A stretch of 43,943 nt of DNA from Zobellia amurskyensis (lineage in GTDB: Bacteria > Bacteroidota > Bacteroidia > Flavobacteriales > Flavobacteriaceae): positions 1 to 43,943 of the forward strand of contig NZ_RCNR01000039.1 in NCBI RefSeq assembly GCF_009725985.1. Reading direction: 5' to 3'. Below are positions 25,875 through 37,300 of the stretch, in pieces. The notes beneath the pieces were generated by a model. The model made no database searches, was not told the origin of the DNA, and saw only the letters and a list, made by a program, of their open reading frames with translations. The position numbers were made by a program, and so were the translations under genes. How positions within the stretch are numbered: the first letter of the stretch is position 1; every line of letters starts with the position of its first letter.

Positions 25875-27311
25875 TCACTTATAAAACGAATAATTAGTTC
25901 TAGGGAAACGTTCTCTCAGCAAGGTTTTCATTTTTGTCTCAACCCTTTTATGCGCTGTCTTGCCAGCAAGATTTTCCACAGCTACTGGATTGCCATCACT
26001 ATGATTGTAAAGTTCTACTGATTTAACCTGTTGCGTTTGGCTATCTCGCCACTCCGTGTACCGCCATAAACCATCCGAAACGGTACAACCCATAATTTTC
26101 TCTCCTCTTGGATATAAACTATATGCACCATCATTCCACGTTACATCCGGATTTTTAAGTAACGGTAATAAACTCTTTCCGTCCAAATCAGGCATTTTTA
26201 GATTGCAGGCTTCCACAAGAGTGGGAAACAAATCAACATTTTCAACCAAGGCTTTTGATACCTGCATTTCTTGAGGGGCGCTATCATCGTAATTGTTGCT
26301 AATTATCAAAGGTACCCGTACATCCAATTCAAAATTGGTATGCTTACACCATGCTCCATACTCACCGATTTTATAGCCATGGTCACTCATAAAAACAACG
26401 AGGGTATTTTTTCTCAAATCTAAATCATCCAGCGTTGTCATTATCTTACCAACTTGAGCATCCATATAACTAATTGATGCATAATAGCCATGTATTAAAT
26501 CTCTTGTAAGATTATCGTCTAAAGTACCTTCCTGAGGAATACCGTAATAGGCACGTAGTTCGTTCCAATTCGTAAGGGCATTCGAGTACATGTTTATAGG
26601 CTCATTCCGAGATGGTACTACGAACAAATCTTTATCATATAAATCCCAGTACTTTTTAGGTGCATTAAATGGTAAGTGAGGCTTTGTAAGTCCTACGAAC
26701 ATTACAAAATCATCATTCTTCAGTTCTTTTAAAGTTTGTATGGCATGTTGGGTTGCCCTGCCATCCTTATAACCTTCATCAGGTACATCTGCATTTTCAA
26801 AAGCAGGGCCTCTTGTGTTTTCTCGACCTTCCTTTTGAAATTTTTCGATAAGCTCTAGATTGGATTGGCTTGCCCATGAGTTGGGTTCTTTTTGAGTAAA
26901 ATTGGTCCAGCTTTCTATATCGTCCCTCCCATGATGGTAGACTTTACCAATACTTACGGTTTTATAACCATGCTCTTTAAAATATTTAGGCACCGTTAAC
27001 ATCTCCTTATGCACAGACCTAAGCGGGGTAAACAAATCATAAATACCAACGGTTTCGGGACGTAACCCCGTTAATATACTTATTCGTGATGGAGCGCAGA
27101 TTCCTTGCTGGCTATAGGCACGGGTAAACAGTGTACCCTCACTGGCCAACTTATCAATATTAGGGCTTTTAACCATATCGTTTCCATAACAGCCCAATTC
27201 TGTTCTTAAATCGTCTATTAAAAATACTAGCACATTTTGCTTCTCCTGAGCCTTTATACTATGTAGGGTCATTATTAACAATAGAACACTCCAAATCGTG
27301 TTATTTTTCAT
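25875..27311 (-). CDS. S1-family sulfatase, iduronate-2-sulfatase-like
   Basis: This 478-residue secreted sulfatase has a signal peptide ending near SIKAQ. Metal-binding D33-D34 lies in [14 protein letters not shown]. The maturation motif CAPSR has Cys72. Active-site segments are [19 protein letters not shown] near residue 112 and [21 protein letters not shown] near residue 310. The segment [22 protein letters not shown] is typical of the iduronate-2-sulfatase-like group. The same segment is almost identical in the next gene (27335-28768), so the two are tandem paralogues. It is the last gene of a three-sulfatase operon, 23 bases after its paralogue. The substrate sulfate is unknown. Confidence 0.93.
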   Translation of the reverse strand: MKNNTIWSVLLLIMTLHSIKAQEKQNVLVFLIDDLRTELGCYGNDMVKSPNIDKLASEGTLFTRAYSQQGICAPSRISILTGLRPETVGIYDLFTPLRSVHKEMLTVPKYFKEHGYKTVSIGKVYHHGRDDIESWTNFTQKEPNSWASQSNLELIEKFQKEGRENTRGPAFENADVPDEGYKDGRATQHAIQTLKELKNDDFVMFVGLTKPHLPFNAPKKYWDLYDKDLFVVPSRNEPINMYSNALTNWNELRAYYGIPQEGTLDDNLTRDLIHGYYASISYMDAQVGKIMTTLDDLDLRKNTLVVFMSDHGYKIGEYGAWCKHTNFELDVRVPLIISNNYDDSAPQEMQVSKALVENVDLFPTLVEACNLKMPDLDGKSLLPLLKNPDVTWNDGAYSLYPRGEKIMGCTVSDGLWRYTEWRDSQTQQVKSVELYNHSDGNPVAVENLAGKTAHKRVETKMKTLLRERFPRTNYSFYK

Positions 27312-27334
27312 TTTTGTAAACTTCAGTTAATTTG

Positions 27335-28768
27335 TCATTCGCTTAAAAAATCTTTGCCCCATTTTTCCCTTAAGTCTTTTGAAAGCGACTTCACCTTTTT
27401 CCGATATTCGGGTTTCTCCGCCAAATTGTCGAGTTCTAAAGAATCTGTGGAGTGATCAAACAACATGCGCGCATAGGCTACACCATCATCTTTGGTCCAT
27501 TCAGTATAAAATAAATCTCCTTTGATAATTGTAACGGCATCTTTGAATTTACTTACTGCCCAATCTTTACCGGTATTTTTACCGTTTAATAGAGGAACAA
27601 AACTTTTGCCTTGTACGGTTTTTGGAACATTTTCAATATCAACAAGTTCTGCAATACTTGGGTAAATATCTATATATTCGGTTATAGCGTCTGTTGTTTG
27701 TCCACTGGTTTTTCCAGGAACTTTTAGTAGTAAGGGCGTTCTTAAAGCCGTTTCAAATGTGACATGTTTACACCATAATTTATGATTTCCTAAATTCCAA
27801 CCATGATCTCCCCAAAGAACAACTATAGTATTATCTTCTAAATCTAAGCGTTTCAACTCGTCTAATACCAAACCAATTTGCGCATCAACATAACTTACGC
27901 AAGCATAATAACCATGTATGAGTTCTTTTGCTAAATCGTCAGGGATTTCCCCATTTTTAGGAATGTTACCATAGTTGCGCAATTCTCCGAAATTATGAAA
28001 GGCTTCTTTAGGGGTTGTTTCTGGTTGCACATAATTTTGAGGTAATTCTATATTGTTTCTATCATAAAGGTCCCAATATTTTTTTGGTGCAGTAAACGGT
28101 AGGTGTGGCTTCATAAAACCTAGAGCCAAGAAAAAAGGTTTTTTCTCATTTTTTAGCAATTTTAGGTCGGCAATACCTTTTTGGGCAATTTTACCATCAA
28201 AATAAGCGGTGTCATTAACTTCTGCCATTTCAAATGCGGTAGCTCCTGCAACAGCTAGATTGGCATTACCGTTTTCTTCAATATTTTTTTTAAGTTGATA
28301 ATTACGAATATTACCGTCAGGAAACCAAATGGCATCCCAAGCTAAACTGTCATCATCTATTTGATGATAAATTTTACCGTTAGATCGTGTTGTATAACCA
28401 TTTTGTTTAAGAAACTTAGGTAATGAAGTAGCAAAGGGTACGTCCACATCTGCTCTAGTGCTATAATTAATGAAACGATTTCTTGTAGGTCTCATACCGG
28501 TAAGCAAGCTCGCTCTTGATGCCCCGCATACCGGTATATTACAATATGCGCGGTTAAAGACTAAACTTTCACTGGCCAATTTGTTCAAGTTTGGTGAAAT
28601 TATGTGTTTGGCACCATAAAAATTTAATTCTGGGCGCAAATCATCAACAGCAATGAACAATATGTTTTTCGGTTTTTTTTCATGGGTTACAATAGGTTTA
28701 TTATTTTCATTTTTACATGAAAGCAACAAGGTTGCTACAAATAATATGATATATGAAAATCTATTCAT
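27335..28768 (-). CDS. S1-family sulfatase lipoprotein, iduronate-2-sulfatase-like
   Basis: The start is placed at Met9 of the longest open frame (28768) because the lipoprotein signal begins there ([10 protein letters not shown], lipobox LLSC, Cys18) and is preceded by the A-rich TTTAAA usual in this phylum. The longer frame starting at 28792 would overlap the upstream gene. The protein has 477 residues. Metal-binding Asp-Asp lies in [15 protein letters not shown]. The maturation motif is CGASR (Cys81), the Ala variant. [22 protein letters not shown] and [17 protein letters not shown] mark the iduronate-2-sulfatase-like group. It is paralogous to the gene at 25875-27311 but carries Ala where that one has Pro in the maturation motif. 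It is the middle gene of the three-sulfatase operon. Confidence 0.92.
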   Translation of the reverse strand: MNRFSYIILFVATLLLSCKNENNKPIVTHEKKPKNILFIAVDDLRPELNFYGAKHIISPNLNKLASESLVFNRAYCNIPVCGASRASLLTGMRPTRNRFINYSTRADVDVPFATSLPKFLKQNGYTTRSNGKIYHQIDDDSLAWDAIWFPDGNIRNYQLKKNIEENGNANLAVAGATAFEMAEVNDTAYFDGKIAQKGIADLKLLKNEKKPFFLALGFMKPHLPFTAPKKYWDLYDRNNIELPQNYVQPETTPKEAFHNFGELRNYGNIPKNGEIPDDLAKELIHGYYACVSYVDAQIGLVLDELKRLDLEDNTIVVLWGDHGWNLGNHKLWCKHVTFETALRTPLLLKVPGKTSGQTTDAITEYIDIYPSIAELVDIENVPKTVQGKSFVPLLNGKNTGKDWAVSKFKDAVTIIKGDLFYTEWTKDDGVAYARMLFDHSTDSLELDNLAEKPEYRKKVKSLSKDLREKWGKDFLSE

Positions 28769-28785
28769 TTTAAATACTTTTATTA

Positions 28786-30264
28786 TTACCAATGCTCAAT
28801 TATTGTATAGTCTTCTTTTTGCAATGTATTTTTTAGTGAATCGGCAATTTGTCGTGTTGGCGTATCTTGATCCAACTTAAATCCTTTATTACCACTAGGG
28901 GTTATAATGGGCATATTACCGGCGATTTTATTAAGAATATCGCCTTGAGAATCCATCCAATTGAACATTTTCTTTGAAAGGGTGTCTTTTACGGGTTTTA
29001 GTTCTTGAACGTTAGCCAAGTTGTGCTGTTCAAATGGATCGTTCTGAATATCATATAACTCTTCAAAAGGTTCATTTTTAAATGTATTTGCCCCTCTTTT
29101 AATAAAGTAATCTACATATGTTTTTCCCGTGAGATTGTTCTCTACTACTTCTAGAGAATTAAAGTTTCTAATGTATTTGTATTTCTTGTTACGAATCATT
29201 CTTGAGGGGAAAATTTCTGAATTCAGTATATTTTGATTGGTTCTAACACCGTATACATATTCGTTTATTTCAACATCCTTACCTTGAAGTATTGGTAGAA
29301 AACTTTTACCATCCATATCTGGCATAGCTTTTCCGCCTGCAATATCTAAGAAGGTGGGGAGTACATCTGTGTAATGAACAAGTTGATCAGAGACTGATCC
29401 GGCCTTTATTACCTTTGGCCAACGTACAACAAAGGGTACTTTAAGGCCAATATCCTTAACAGTGAATTTGCCCGAAACACCATGATCTGCACTATAAATA
29501 AAAAGTGTATTGTTACTTAAATACGTGTCAACTAAATTTAAAACATCTTCTAGTTGCGTATTATCTTCTTTTATACTTCTATAGTAACCTGCTTTAGACT
29601 TTAAATATTCTGGGTTTGTCTTTTTATCGTCATTAAAGGGATAAAATTTAATATCCTCTGCTTTAGGGTTATCAACTTCAAAATATTTTCCATGCGGATA
29701 TTTTGAGGTTATGAACATACAAAATGGTTTAGTCGTATTTTTTAAATAATTTTCTATGCTATCTAACGGAATGTAATCTCTTGGTACGTTTTCTTTAGGC
29801 ACTGGTTCCCATTCTCTACCCCATTGATAAACATTAGAAGGTTTTACATGACTTTTTCCGGCCAATACTACTTCATACCCCAATTTTTTCATGTGGTCGG
29901 TAACACTTTCAATAGTTGGTCTTGTAGCCGTATGATTGGCAAAACACCCATTTTTTAATGGATATTTTCCTGTAAAGAGTTGAGATCTACTTGGTGCACA
30001 AATTGCTTGACCGGTAAACGCGTTTGTGAACAATAAACCTTCTTGAGCTAAACGGTCTACGGCAGGTGTATGTACTTTTTCATTGCCATAGCAACCATAA
30101 TCATATACATCTTGATCATCTGCCAAATAGAAAATGATATTGGGCGCTTGTCCATTACTTGTTTCAGTTTCTTTTAAACGATTAGTCATATTCTTAGCGT
30201 TACTGCCACAAGAAAAAGAATAAAGAATTAGACAAAAAAGACTAGTTTTTAGAATTAGGTTCAT
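28786..30264 (-). CDS. S1-family sulfatase lipoprotein, N-sulfoglucosamine/heparan-sulfatase-like
   Basis: This 492-residue sulfatase has a lipoprotein signal (SFSC, Cys19). Metal-binding D49-D50 lies in [16 protein letters not shown]. The maturation motif CAPSR has Cys89, followed by [17 protein letters not shown]. The segment [27 protein letters not shown] near residue 260 and the opening resemble the N-sulfoglucosamine sulfohydrolase-like branch, unlike its two operon partners. It is the first gene of the three-sulfatase operon and ends 17 bases before the next start. No shared regulatory element was recognised upstream. Actual substrates of bacterial members of this branch are often O-sulfated algal sugars, so the name gives only family relationship. 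Confidence 0.92.
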   Translation of the reverse strand: MNLILKTSLFCLILYSFSCGSNAKNMTNRLKETETSNGQAPNIIFYLADDQDVYDYGCYGNEKVHTPAVDRLAQEGLLFTNAFTGQAICAPSRSQLFTGKYPLKNGCFANHTATRPTIESVTDHMKKLGYEVVLAGKSHVKPSNVYQWGREWEPVPKENVPRDYIPLDSIENYLKNTTKPFCMFITSKYPHGKYFEVDNPKAEDIKFYPFNDDKKTNPEYLKSKAGYYRSIKEDNTQLEDVLNLVDTYLSNNTLFIYSADHGVSGKFTVKDIGLKVPFVVRWPKVIKAGSVSDQLVHYTDVLPTFLDIAGGKAMPDMDGKSFLPILQGKDVEINEYVYGVRTNQNILNSEIFPSRMIRNKKYKYIRNFNSLEVVENNLTGKTYVDYFIKRGANTFKNEPFEELYDIQNDPFEQHNLANVQELKPVKDTLSKKMFNWMDSQGDILNKIAGNMPIITPSGNKGFKLDQDTPTRQIADSLKNTLQKEDYTIIEHW

Positions 30265-30595
30265 CTTATATTTTTAGTACACAACAATTCTTATTTGTAA
30301 ATAGAAATCAAACTACACTTCTATATCTGCTTCTTTCAATTTAAACTTGAAGGGTTTAACGATTCTATGACAATTAAGTCATGACTAAAGACTGGAACTT
30401 TTACTTTTCTCTGCTTATCTTGTTACGAACCCTCGCTCTAAATTGTACTTAAAAAGGCGTTGACTGCAGTTTTTTCCTTTAGAAATTTTACTAGTTTTCC
30501 AAATCCTGTCTAACATATCATTAGGTCTAGTGATTTTCTTGATAACTTAAAATTGATTCTATTACAAGTCATACCAGAAACATGCTCGATGTTTA
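30265..30595. other. 331-base gene-free region before the sulfatase operon
   Basis: No open frame of interest. It must hold the leftward promoter of the three-sulfatase operon and the 3' end of the lyase operon. A partial AGTACAA occurs on the minus strand near 30450, but without the CAG part of the shared element, so it is not called as a site. Confidence 0.45.
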
Positions 30596-33109
30596 TTACT
30601 CCGTGTCAAATTGTATTACCCCTCTCTTTAAAGCGTTTGACTTTAATTCTTTAGAACCCAATTTTAACACCTCTCCTTCTCCTATGTATAATACTATATT
30701 AGTACCATGAGCTTTAGCAGTCTTACGAACTACGCCAAATCGCCCTTTGAAGTAAAGATCTAAAGCCTCATTCTTATAAATAGCGTTATTGTTATCTTGA
30801 GATATGATAATATCCGATACAAGCGAATCTTTGACTTTGGAGATTATAATGGCACCTACAATCTTATCTCCGTCCCATAATGGTTCTACCTTTTGAATAC
30901 TAGCTTCTTTTTGAGTTGAAGGTTCAAATATTCCAATATAGGGTCTATCCCAAGCTTCACCCTGTTGCCTAACGGCCAATACTTGGGTCTTTTTATCTAT
31001 ATACCCGTTTTTTGCTTCGCGAGTTGGAGGTGCCAATGCTTTGGTGTATTCCCTAGAAACTCCTTCTGGAATAAAAAGGTGCATGAAAGTGTTGTCAAAT
31101 TCAATATCAAACCTAACCTTTATTCCTTTTTTAGTAGCCTTAGTTGATTGTGTGCCCTCATAATAACGCCATCCGGGAGACTTCACTACGTCACCAATGT
31201 TATTTTGATAGCGGTTTGTTTTTTTTAGTGTCAATTCCTGATTATCCAAAGTAAAAATTTGGGTTCTATCGCCTATATTATGATAGACATAATCATGGAA
31301 TTTATTTTCATCATTGGATTTAGAGCGAAACATATCAAAATAATATCCCGTAGTTGCACTAGTTCTTATAATACTTAAGGTACGTTCCTGTTTTGCATTG
31401 TTTACGGTATCATCCAAGAATTGAGTAGCAAAATTGAACTCTTTGGATATTCTTTCTTCCAAATGCTTGGGTTCCGCTGCGATATTTACCGTTTTATTCT
31501 GCCAAACATTAGCCTTGCCCTTCCATGAACCCTCGTCCTGCCCATGGGAAGAACCGTTCACTATTACCGTATTATTTCCCGCGTATAATCTGAAATAGTG
31601 TTCGTGCAAAGGAATTTTTCGCTCAGGAACAGAAGCCGGCAGACCTGCATTGGGCGCCATTATATAGCCCGCTCCATACAATTCCATACTTATTCCCGTA
31701 AGATGACTATGTACGTAGTGGGCTCCGCCTATAATACCGCATAATCCATACGTTTCATTATTTTCATCAACATAATTCCGTTGAAGAGCTATACCCGCAT
31801 GGTCTACAATAACGGTGGCTTTATCCAAGTTAACCGAGTCTTTCATTTTTTTGGGTACGGACTGTCCCCAAAATAGCTCCAACAAATTAAAATTATCAAA
31901 GATACTACCTGTGGATAGGTTTGGTCTATGACCTCCATTGGCCTCATAAGAATTTTTAAGAGCTAATTCCGCTTTATTTTGCAATGTCTTATATCCTTTT
32001 CTTGATGCAAGGTTCAATGTGTATCTATACAAATCCCCTGTAAAGTCATTATACCGTTTTGAATCTCCGTATCTAACAAAGGTCCTGTTGGGGTGTCGTA
32101 AATAATCGAATAGAAAGTTTCCTTCAAGAACATGTTTATAATCTGCCGTTACGTTCATTTCCGGTTTGACACGATCTACAATATTCAACACCATCGTAAT
32201 AATGGGCATAAAACTGTAGCTAAGTGATTCCGGCCAAATTCCTTGCCCCGAGAACATAGGCAAGATGGTATTCTTGAACGAGTTTTGATGAGCTGTACCC
32301 TTCTCCCAAAAAGTTTTGAACAGACGCTCACGTTCCATGTCATCTTCAATACATAAAATTCCAAATAGTGCTCCAGGTGCGGTAAGTATAGGATGGTTGG
32401 AAACTCTCTTACCATGTACATCCGGCTTTCCATATTCTTGCAGAACATTGCCTACCATATTGGCAATTGCCTTTTGTGCTTTAGTATTATCAAAAGCAAC
32501 TAAGTGACCCTTGTTTTTATCAAAGACCTTTACATTTTTTTGCTTTAAATAATTGTAGATAAAATCGTAGGCTACGGCAAATGGGGCATATGTAGTTCTT
32601 GGATCAAAAAAAGCATACCCGCATATAGTAGTGGTTTCGGGCGTTTTAATAGACAAAACATCTGTGTACACGGCTAAAATATCCGCTGCAAACTGTGCAT
32701 ATTTTTCATCTTGTGTTATGAAATATAGCGCTCCTGCATTAGCCGCTAGAGACAATACCTCGTTATGCGCAGCTGCTATTGGGCCGACTTCTCTTTCTTT
32801 GTTCTCATGGTCATGAACCGCAAACGCGGGTATTCTATTTAAAATAATTAACGGATGGGTCTGATGAACTTCCAAAGCTCCATCTACATGTTCATGCAAT
32901 TGAGAGACGACACTTTCTGCCCAATCATATTTTTTAATTTTCTCTAAAACAAAATCTCTTTCCTGTTGTGTTGTATAAATTATGGGATGTTGCAATGACT
33001 GCCCCTTAACCGTAATTGCCGTTAAAAAGAGAACTATAGAAATCCCTTTAAGAAATAGTTGATTTATCAAATAACATCCTGTAAGAGATTCTATACTAGA
33101 TTTTCCCAT
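30596..33109 (-). CDS. Heparinase II/III-like polysaccharide lyase
   Basis: This 837-residue secreted protein has a hydrophobic signal ending near TVKGQS. Residues about 50-400 form an alpha-helical toroid, and from about 430 a beta-sandwich with the heparinase II/III-like segment GGAHYVHSHLTGISMELYGAGY. Candidate catalytic residues by analogy with this fold are Asn238-His239 (RVSNHPIL), Tyr298 (WPESLSYSF) and His464 or a neighbouring His. It would cleave uronate-containing chains by beta-elimination. Ulvan lyase families with a related fold exist (PL37 and PL40 by recall); family assignment needs a profile search. It is encoded 35 bases after the nucleoside-hydrolase-like gene, in an operon preceded by the shared element. 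It is the main candidate for the chain-cutting step in this locus. Confidence 0.85.
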   Translation of the reverse strand: MGKSSIESLTGCYLINQLFLKGISIVLFLTAITVKGQSLQHPIIYTTQQERDFVLEKIKKYDWAESVVSQLHEHVDGALEVHQTHPLIILNRIPAFAVHDHENKEREVGPIAAAHNEVLSLAANAGALYFITQDEKYAQFAADILAVYTDVLSIKTPETTTICGYAFFDPRTTYAPFAVAYDFIYNYLKQKNVKVFDKNKGHLVAFDNTKAQKAIANMVGNVLQEYGKPDVHGKRVSNHPILTAPGALFGILCIEDDMERERLFKTFWEKGTAHQNSFKNTILPMFSGQGIWPESLSYSFMPIITMVLNIVDRVKPEMNVTADYKHVLEGNFLFDYLRHPNRTFVRYGDSKRYNDFTGDLYRYTLNLASRKGYKTLQNKAELALKNSYEANGGHRPNLSTGSIFDNFNLLELFWGQSVPKKMKDSVNLDKATVIVDHAGIALQRNYVDENNETYGLCGIIGGAHYVHSHLTGISMELYGAGYIMAPNAGLPASVPERKIPLHEHYFRLYAGNNTVIVNGSSHGQDEGSWKGKANVWQNKTVNIAAEPKHLEERISKEFNFATQFLDDTVNNAKQERTLSIIRTSATTGYYFDMFRSKSNDENKFHDYVYHNIGDRTQIFTLDNQELTLKKTNRYQNNIGDVVKSPGWRYYEGTQSTKATKKGIKVRFDIEFDNTFMHLFIPEGVSREYTKALAPPTREAKNGYIDKKTQVLAVRQQGEAWDRPYIGIFEPSTQKEASIQKVEPLWDGDKIVGAIIISKVKDSLVSDIIISQDNNNAIYKNEALDLYFKGRFGVVRKTAKAHGTNIVLYIGEGEVLKLGSKELKSNALKRGVIQFDTE

Positions 33110-33144
33110 GCTCCATATTAAGTTTAGTTCAAAAATTTTTGATT

Positions 33145-34029
33145 TTAATTCTTATCTATGAAATCCAACAAAAGTGCTTTTACGTCTTTTACAGTTCCCA
33201 ACTCCAGTCCTCCGTTCGTTGCTCCAGTTATCCAGTACAAAATCATACCTGCATCCGAACAATCCCATTTTCCCTTTTGAAACTTAACAACATCATCTAC
33301 TTCGGCAATTTTCCCCTGAAGCCAGATTTGTTGCAGTCTAGAATCCGGATGGTTTTTGGCCCAATCCCATTCTGGCAATGCTACTTTTAAATGGGTGTTT
33401 TGATCTGGAATACGAACTTCTTCCACTCCAAAATCCAATATTTGCTGCCATGTGTAAAAGTCTCCCGCATTATCATTAGCTGGATGATGCGTTACTACTT
33501 TCACATATTTATGTTTTGATTTTTCCGATGCATCTAGGGCCATTCCAATAATATCGGGCTCCCCTGCCTCGATAATCCAAAGCGGATCCTTTTCGGATGA
33601 AGCGTTAATTGCAGTTTTTAAATCGTTCACCGTTTTTTCTTTTTGCCAACTAGCATCTAAAAAAGTTAAGCCCGAAAAACCACCCCACCTTCTTGCAGTA
33701 ACATCGCACGAACTCTGCATTAATGCATGTCTTTCATTTTCCGCTCGTTCAGAAATTCGGTCACCCCTAACCAAATCACAACTATGGGAATAATGCACAA
33801 GTCTATTATCTAGATTTGCAGCTCTTAATAGTGCCAAAGAAACAGCAGTACCCCCTAAATCATCAGGGTCAGGGGAATTCCCATCTGCAACAATTGCAAT
33901 GCGCCCCGCTGGTGGTTGAATCTCCGGCAACGTTTTTGTCTCCTTTATATTAGTTTGCCCCATTAAGGTACCACACAAAACCATGCAAAAAAGGAACAGG
34001 TAAACAACAATGCATTTTTTCATTTCCAT
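33145..34029 (-). CDS. Secreted nucleoside-hydrolase-like protein
   Basis: This 294-residue protein has a signal peptide ending near LMGQT (Met3 is an alternative start). The segment RIAIVADGNSPDPDDLGGTAVSLALL carries an Asp cluster (D49, D54, D56, D57) that resembles the calcium-binding DxDxxxDD motif of nucleoside hydrolases. Later segments PLWIIEAGEPDIIGMALDASE and VKVVTHHPANDNAGDFYTW fit the same Rossmann-like fold. Secretion and a place at the head of a lyase operon argue against nucleoside salvage. A role as a glycosidase or ligand-binding protein acting on the same glycan is possible but unproven. The shared regulatory element lies 52 bases before the start. The fold call is from motif recall. 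Confidence 0.72.
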   Translation of the reverse strand: MEMKKCIVVYLFLFCMVLCGTLMGQTNIKETKTLPEIQPPAGRIAIVADGNSPDPDDLGGTAVSLALLRAANLDNRLVHYSHSCDLVRGDRISERAENERHALMQSSCDVTARRWGGFSGLTFLDASWQKEKTVNDLKTAINASSEKDPLWIIEAGEPDIIGMALDASEKSKHKYVKVVTHHPANDNAGDFYTWQQILDFGVEEVRIPDQNTHLKVALPEWDWAKNHPDSRLQQIWLQGKIAEVDDVVKFQKGKWDCSDAGMILYWITGATNGGLELGTVKDVKALLLDFIDKN

Positions 34030-34335
34030 TCTAGTTCAATAGATATCTCTCAAAATTAACTTTCAAATAAAATGATAGCATCCTGTACTGTCCCGATGTA
34101 GCCATTTCTAAAACAGAATTAGCACTTCACCAAAAAAATAATTTTGGTAATTCCTTCTTTTCATTAATTTTGAAAACCGACATTGCTCCATTGTTAAAAT
34201 TGCCCACTCCGTTTTTTGCATTATTTTAGGTTCCAAGGGTTTCCATAAAACCATATGATTACCAAGAAAGATTAAATCATTTTTTTATAATACTTGCTTC
34301 ATATCAAAACTGTATCAAGAAACTAAAAATCACGA
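34030..34335. other. 306-base divergent intergenic region between the lyase operon and the regulator gene
   Basis: No gene is present. It holds the divergent promoters for the leftward lyase operon and the rightward hybrid regulator. The shared element at 34082-34095 is oriented toward the lyase operon and 240 bases from the regulator start. Confidence 0.5.
34082..34095 (-). promoter_or_regulatory. Shared regulatory element CGGGACAGTACAGG before the lyase operon
   Basis: On the minus strand it contains AGTACAGG exactly as at the susC-1 site and matches the consensus CAGNAYAGTACAGG except at position 2. It lies 52 bases before the nucleoside-hydrolase-like start. It could also influence the divergent regulator gene. 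The function is inferred. Confidence 0.4.
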
Positions 34336-37300
34336 ATGTCAACACTGAATCGTAACCGGTTTATGATTTTTTTTCTCCTCCTAGGAGAATGTCTTCTTGC
34401 GCAAGAAAATGATTTCCATTTTCGCCATTTATCAGTAGAGAATGGACTTTCAAACAATTCGGTAATTGCTATTGAACAAGACCGTTTGGGGCAAATGTGG
34501 TTTGGCACCCGAAATGGCCTAAACAGATATAATGGCACCAACATTGACATTTATAAACACGTTCCCGGAGATTCGACCAGTTTAAGCAACAGCGACATTC
34601 TATCTATAAATGAAGATAGTGATGGATACATTTGGGTAGGAACCTATAATGGGCTTAACCGGTACGATCCCGTTAAAAATACTTTTAAGAGCTTCTATAA
34701 AAGAAACGGTCCTGATGGTTTATGCAACGCTGTAGTTATTTGCAGTAAAGAAATAGGGAATGGAGAAATTTGGTTCGGTACGGCAAACGGAATATCAATC
34801 TTTAACAAATCTAAAAACAACTTTACCCATATACTGTACAAAGAAGGTGATGCCAATGGCCTGCCAGGCGAGAACATACAACGTATTTTTGTTGATGAAA
34901 GCAAACGGACCTGGATAGCGTCTACAAAGGGCTTGGCCAGATTGGAGAGTGGGGACAATGATAAATTTACTTTTAAACAGTTTAAGTACAATGATGGGAC
35001 TGAAAACCTGTTCATTCAAGATATAAACCAAACAGATTCTACCATCTTAGGTATAGCAACCAAATACAACGGCTATATGCTGTTTAACACTGAAAATGAA
35101 AAATTTCTTTTACCGAACGAACAGATTATTCCCCTCTCCGCAGATGTGCGCGTTGTTCAATCTTCCAATGATGGATCCGTTTGGCTAGGAACTTCACATG
35201 GGGTACGGGTCATAGGGCCCGAAAAAAAGATATGGGATTTAAAAAGTAACAATAGGGCAAAAAACTCATTAAGTCAAAATTTTATTAAATCTGCTTTTAA
35301 GGATAAAAATGGAACCATCTGGTTGGGCACATATAGTGGTGGTGTTAATATATGGACAGAGTCCAATGAAAACTTCGTGAATTTCGTCAATCATGATATT
35401 GATAATAATATAGTTAACTCAATTGTTTCAGATGATTCCTCTAATATATACTTTGGCACGGAAGGAGGAGATATTACCATCCTGAATCCAAAAAACAAAA
35501 AACTTGAGACCCTTAATTTATCGGATGCTGAAGAACTTAGGCCTAACAACATTCAAACCTTATATCTTTCTAAGAAAAACGTACTGTGGGCGGGAGTTTT
35601 AAATTATGGTATTCTCGTGTATGATGTCCATTCAAAAAAAATGTTGGAAGATGTTATATCCAATGAGCTTAAAGACTACCTCAAGAATACGGGTGTATAC
35701 GTAATAAAAGAAGCAAAAGACCAAGTATACTGGATAGGTACGTTTGGCAAAGGACTGGTCAGGTATGATTTAAAAACCAAGACTTTTAGAATCTATGGAA
35801 AAAAGTCGAAAACAGACCCGGTACTCTCTTCAAACGTTATAAAAACCTTATGTATAGATAGTATGGGTAGGATTTGGGCTGGCGGTTTGGGAGGCTTAAA
35901 CCTAATAACATTTAAAGATGAGGAAGAAAACCAATATGAAGTATCTCAATTCTTTAGAAGTACACTTTACGGTAATGATATTAAGACGGTGATCGAAGAC
36001 AGTAAGCAACAAATTTATGTTGGCACAAAAACCGAAGGTTTATTTAAGTTTAACGGTTTAGATTTTGAACAAATACCATTAAATAAAGAAAACTCCGTTT
36101 CTTCAGTATTCACTATTATTGAAAATGCCAAAGATGAATTTTGGCTGAGTACTGATAAAGGAATAGTTAAATACAATGCTAGCTCCAAAGAGTCTGTAGT
36201 TTATGACCAACGCTATTCATTAAATAGTAATGAGTTTAGCCCAAACGCAGGTTTGCGATTAAATGATGAAAAAATCTATTTTGGAGGTAACGAAGGGGTC
36301 ACATTTTTTAATCCTAAAAAACTAATTACCAATACCTATGCTCCAAAAATTATCCTCTCTGATTTACAAATAAAAAACAAATCCATACCCGTAAATGACG
36401 AACGGAATATATTAACGAGCACCATAACCTATTCCGATAAAATTACCCTGAATCATCAGAACTCTCATTTTTCCATTAATTATTCCATGCCAAGCTATAT
36501 AAGCCCCTATAACAATAGTTATGCCTACAGGCTGGTTGGTTTAGATGACACATGGACATTCACAAATAACACTGAAGCTTTTTATACACTTCAAAAACCA
36601 GGAGATTATCTATTTGAGGTAAAAGGGGCAAATAATGATGGTATTTGGAATGAAAGCGCAACACAACTAAACATCACCATTAAACCTGCCCCATGGAAAA
36701 GCAATTGGGCTTTTGCCCTATATGGTTTACTAATTGCTACTGGATCTTTCAGTTTATACCTCATTGTAAAATCTCGGGCGCGGTTAAAACAAGATTTACG
36801 ATGGGAGCAGTTGGAAAATAAGAGACAGGAAGAAAACCATTTGGCCAAACTGCAGTTTTTTACCAATATATCACATGACTTTAGAACGCCTCTAACCCTA
36901 ATTTTAGGTCCCTTACAACAAATACTTGCAGATTATAAAGGTAGTAGCCTAATGTATAAAAAATTGTTGGTCATAGAAAGTAGTGCCAATCACCTACTTC
37001 AATTAATCAATAGATTAATGGATTTCAGAAAATTAGAAGACCACCAATCCAAACTGCAAGCCGCCGAAGGAAATATTATAAAATTTCTACGGGAAATATA
37101 TTTATCCTTTACAGAATATGCCAAGGATAACGAATATACCTATACTTTTGAGAGTTCCCACGAAGAAATCTTAGTATTCTACGATAGATCTAAACTAGAG
37201 CAAGTTTTTTACAACCTGATCTCCAATGCATTTAAGTATACGCCTAACGGTGGCAAAATTGGCATCTATGTTTACAATAACCATGAAAACATTTTTATAG

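Noticed and set aside
28769-28792. Longer start for the middle sulfatase of the operon
   Set aside because: It would place eight extra residues before the lipoprotein signal and overlap the upstream gene; the internal Met with A-rich upstream sequence fits better.
30440-30465. Possible sixth copy of the shared element before the three-sulfatase operon
   Set aside because: Only AGTACAA matches on the minus strand; the CAGNAY part is absent, so it is not better than chance.
34323-35031. Minus-strand open frames inside the start of the regulator gene
   Set aside because: The + strand frame has a signal segment and regular propeller repeats throughout; the others are shadows.
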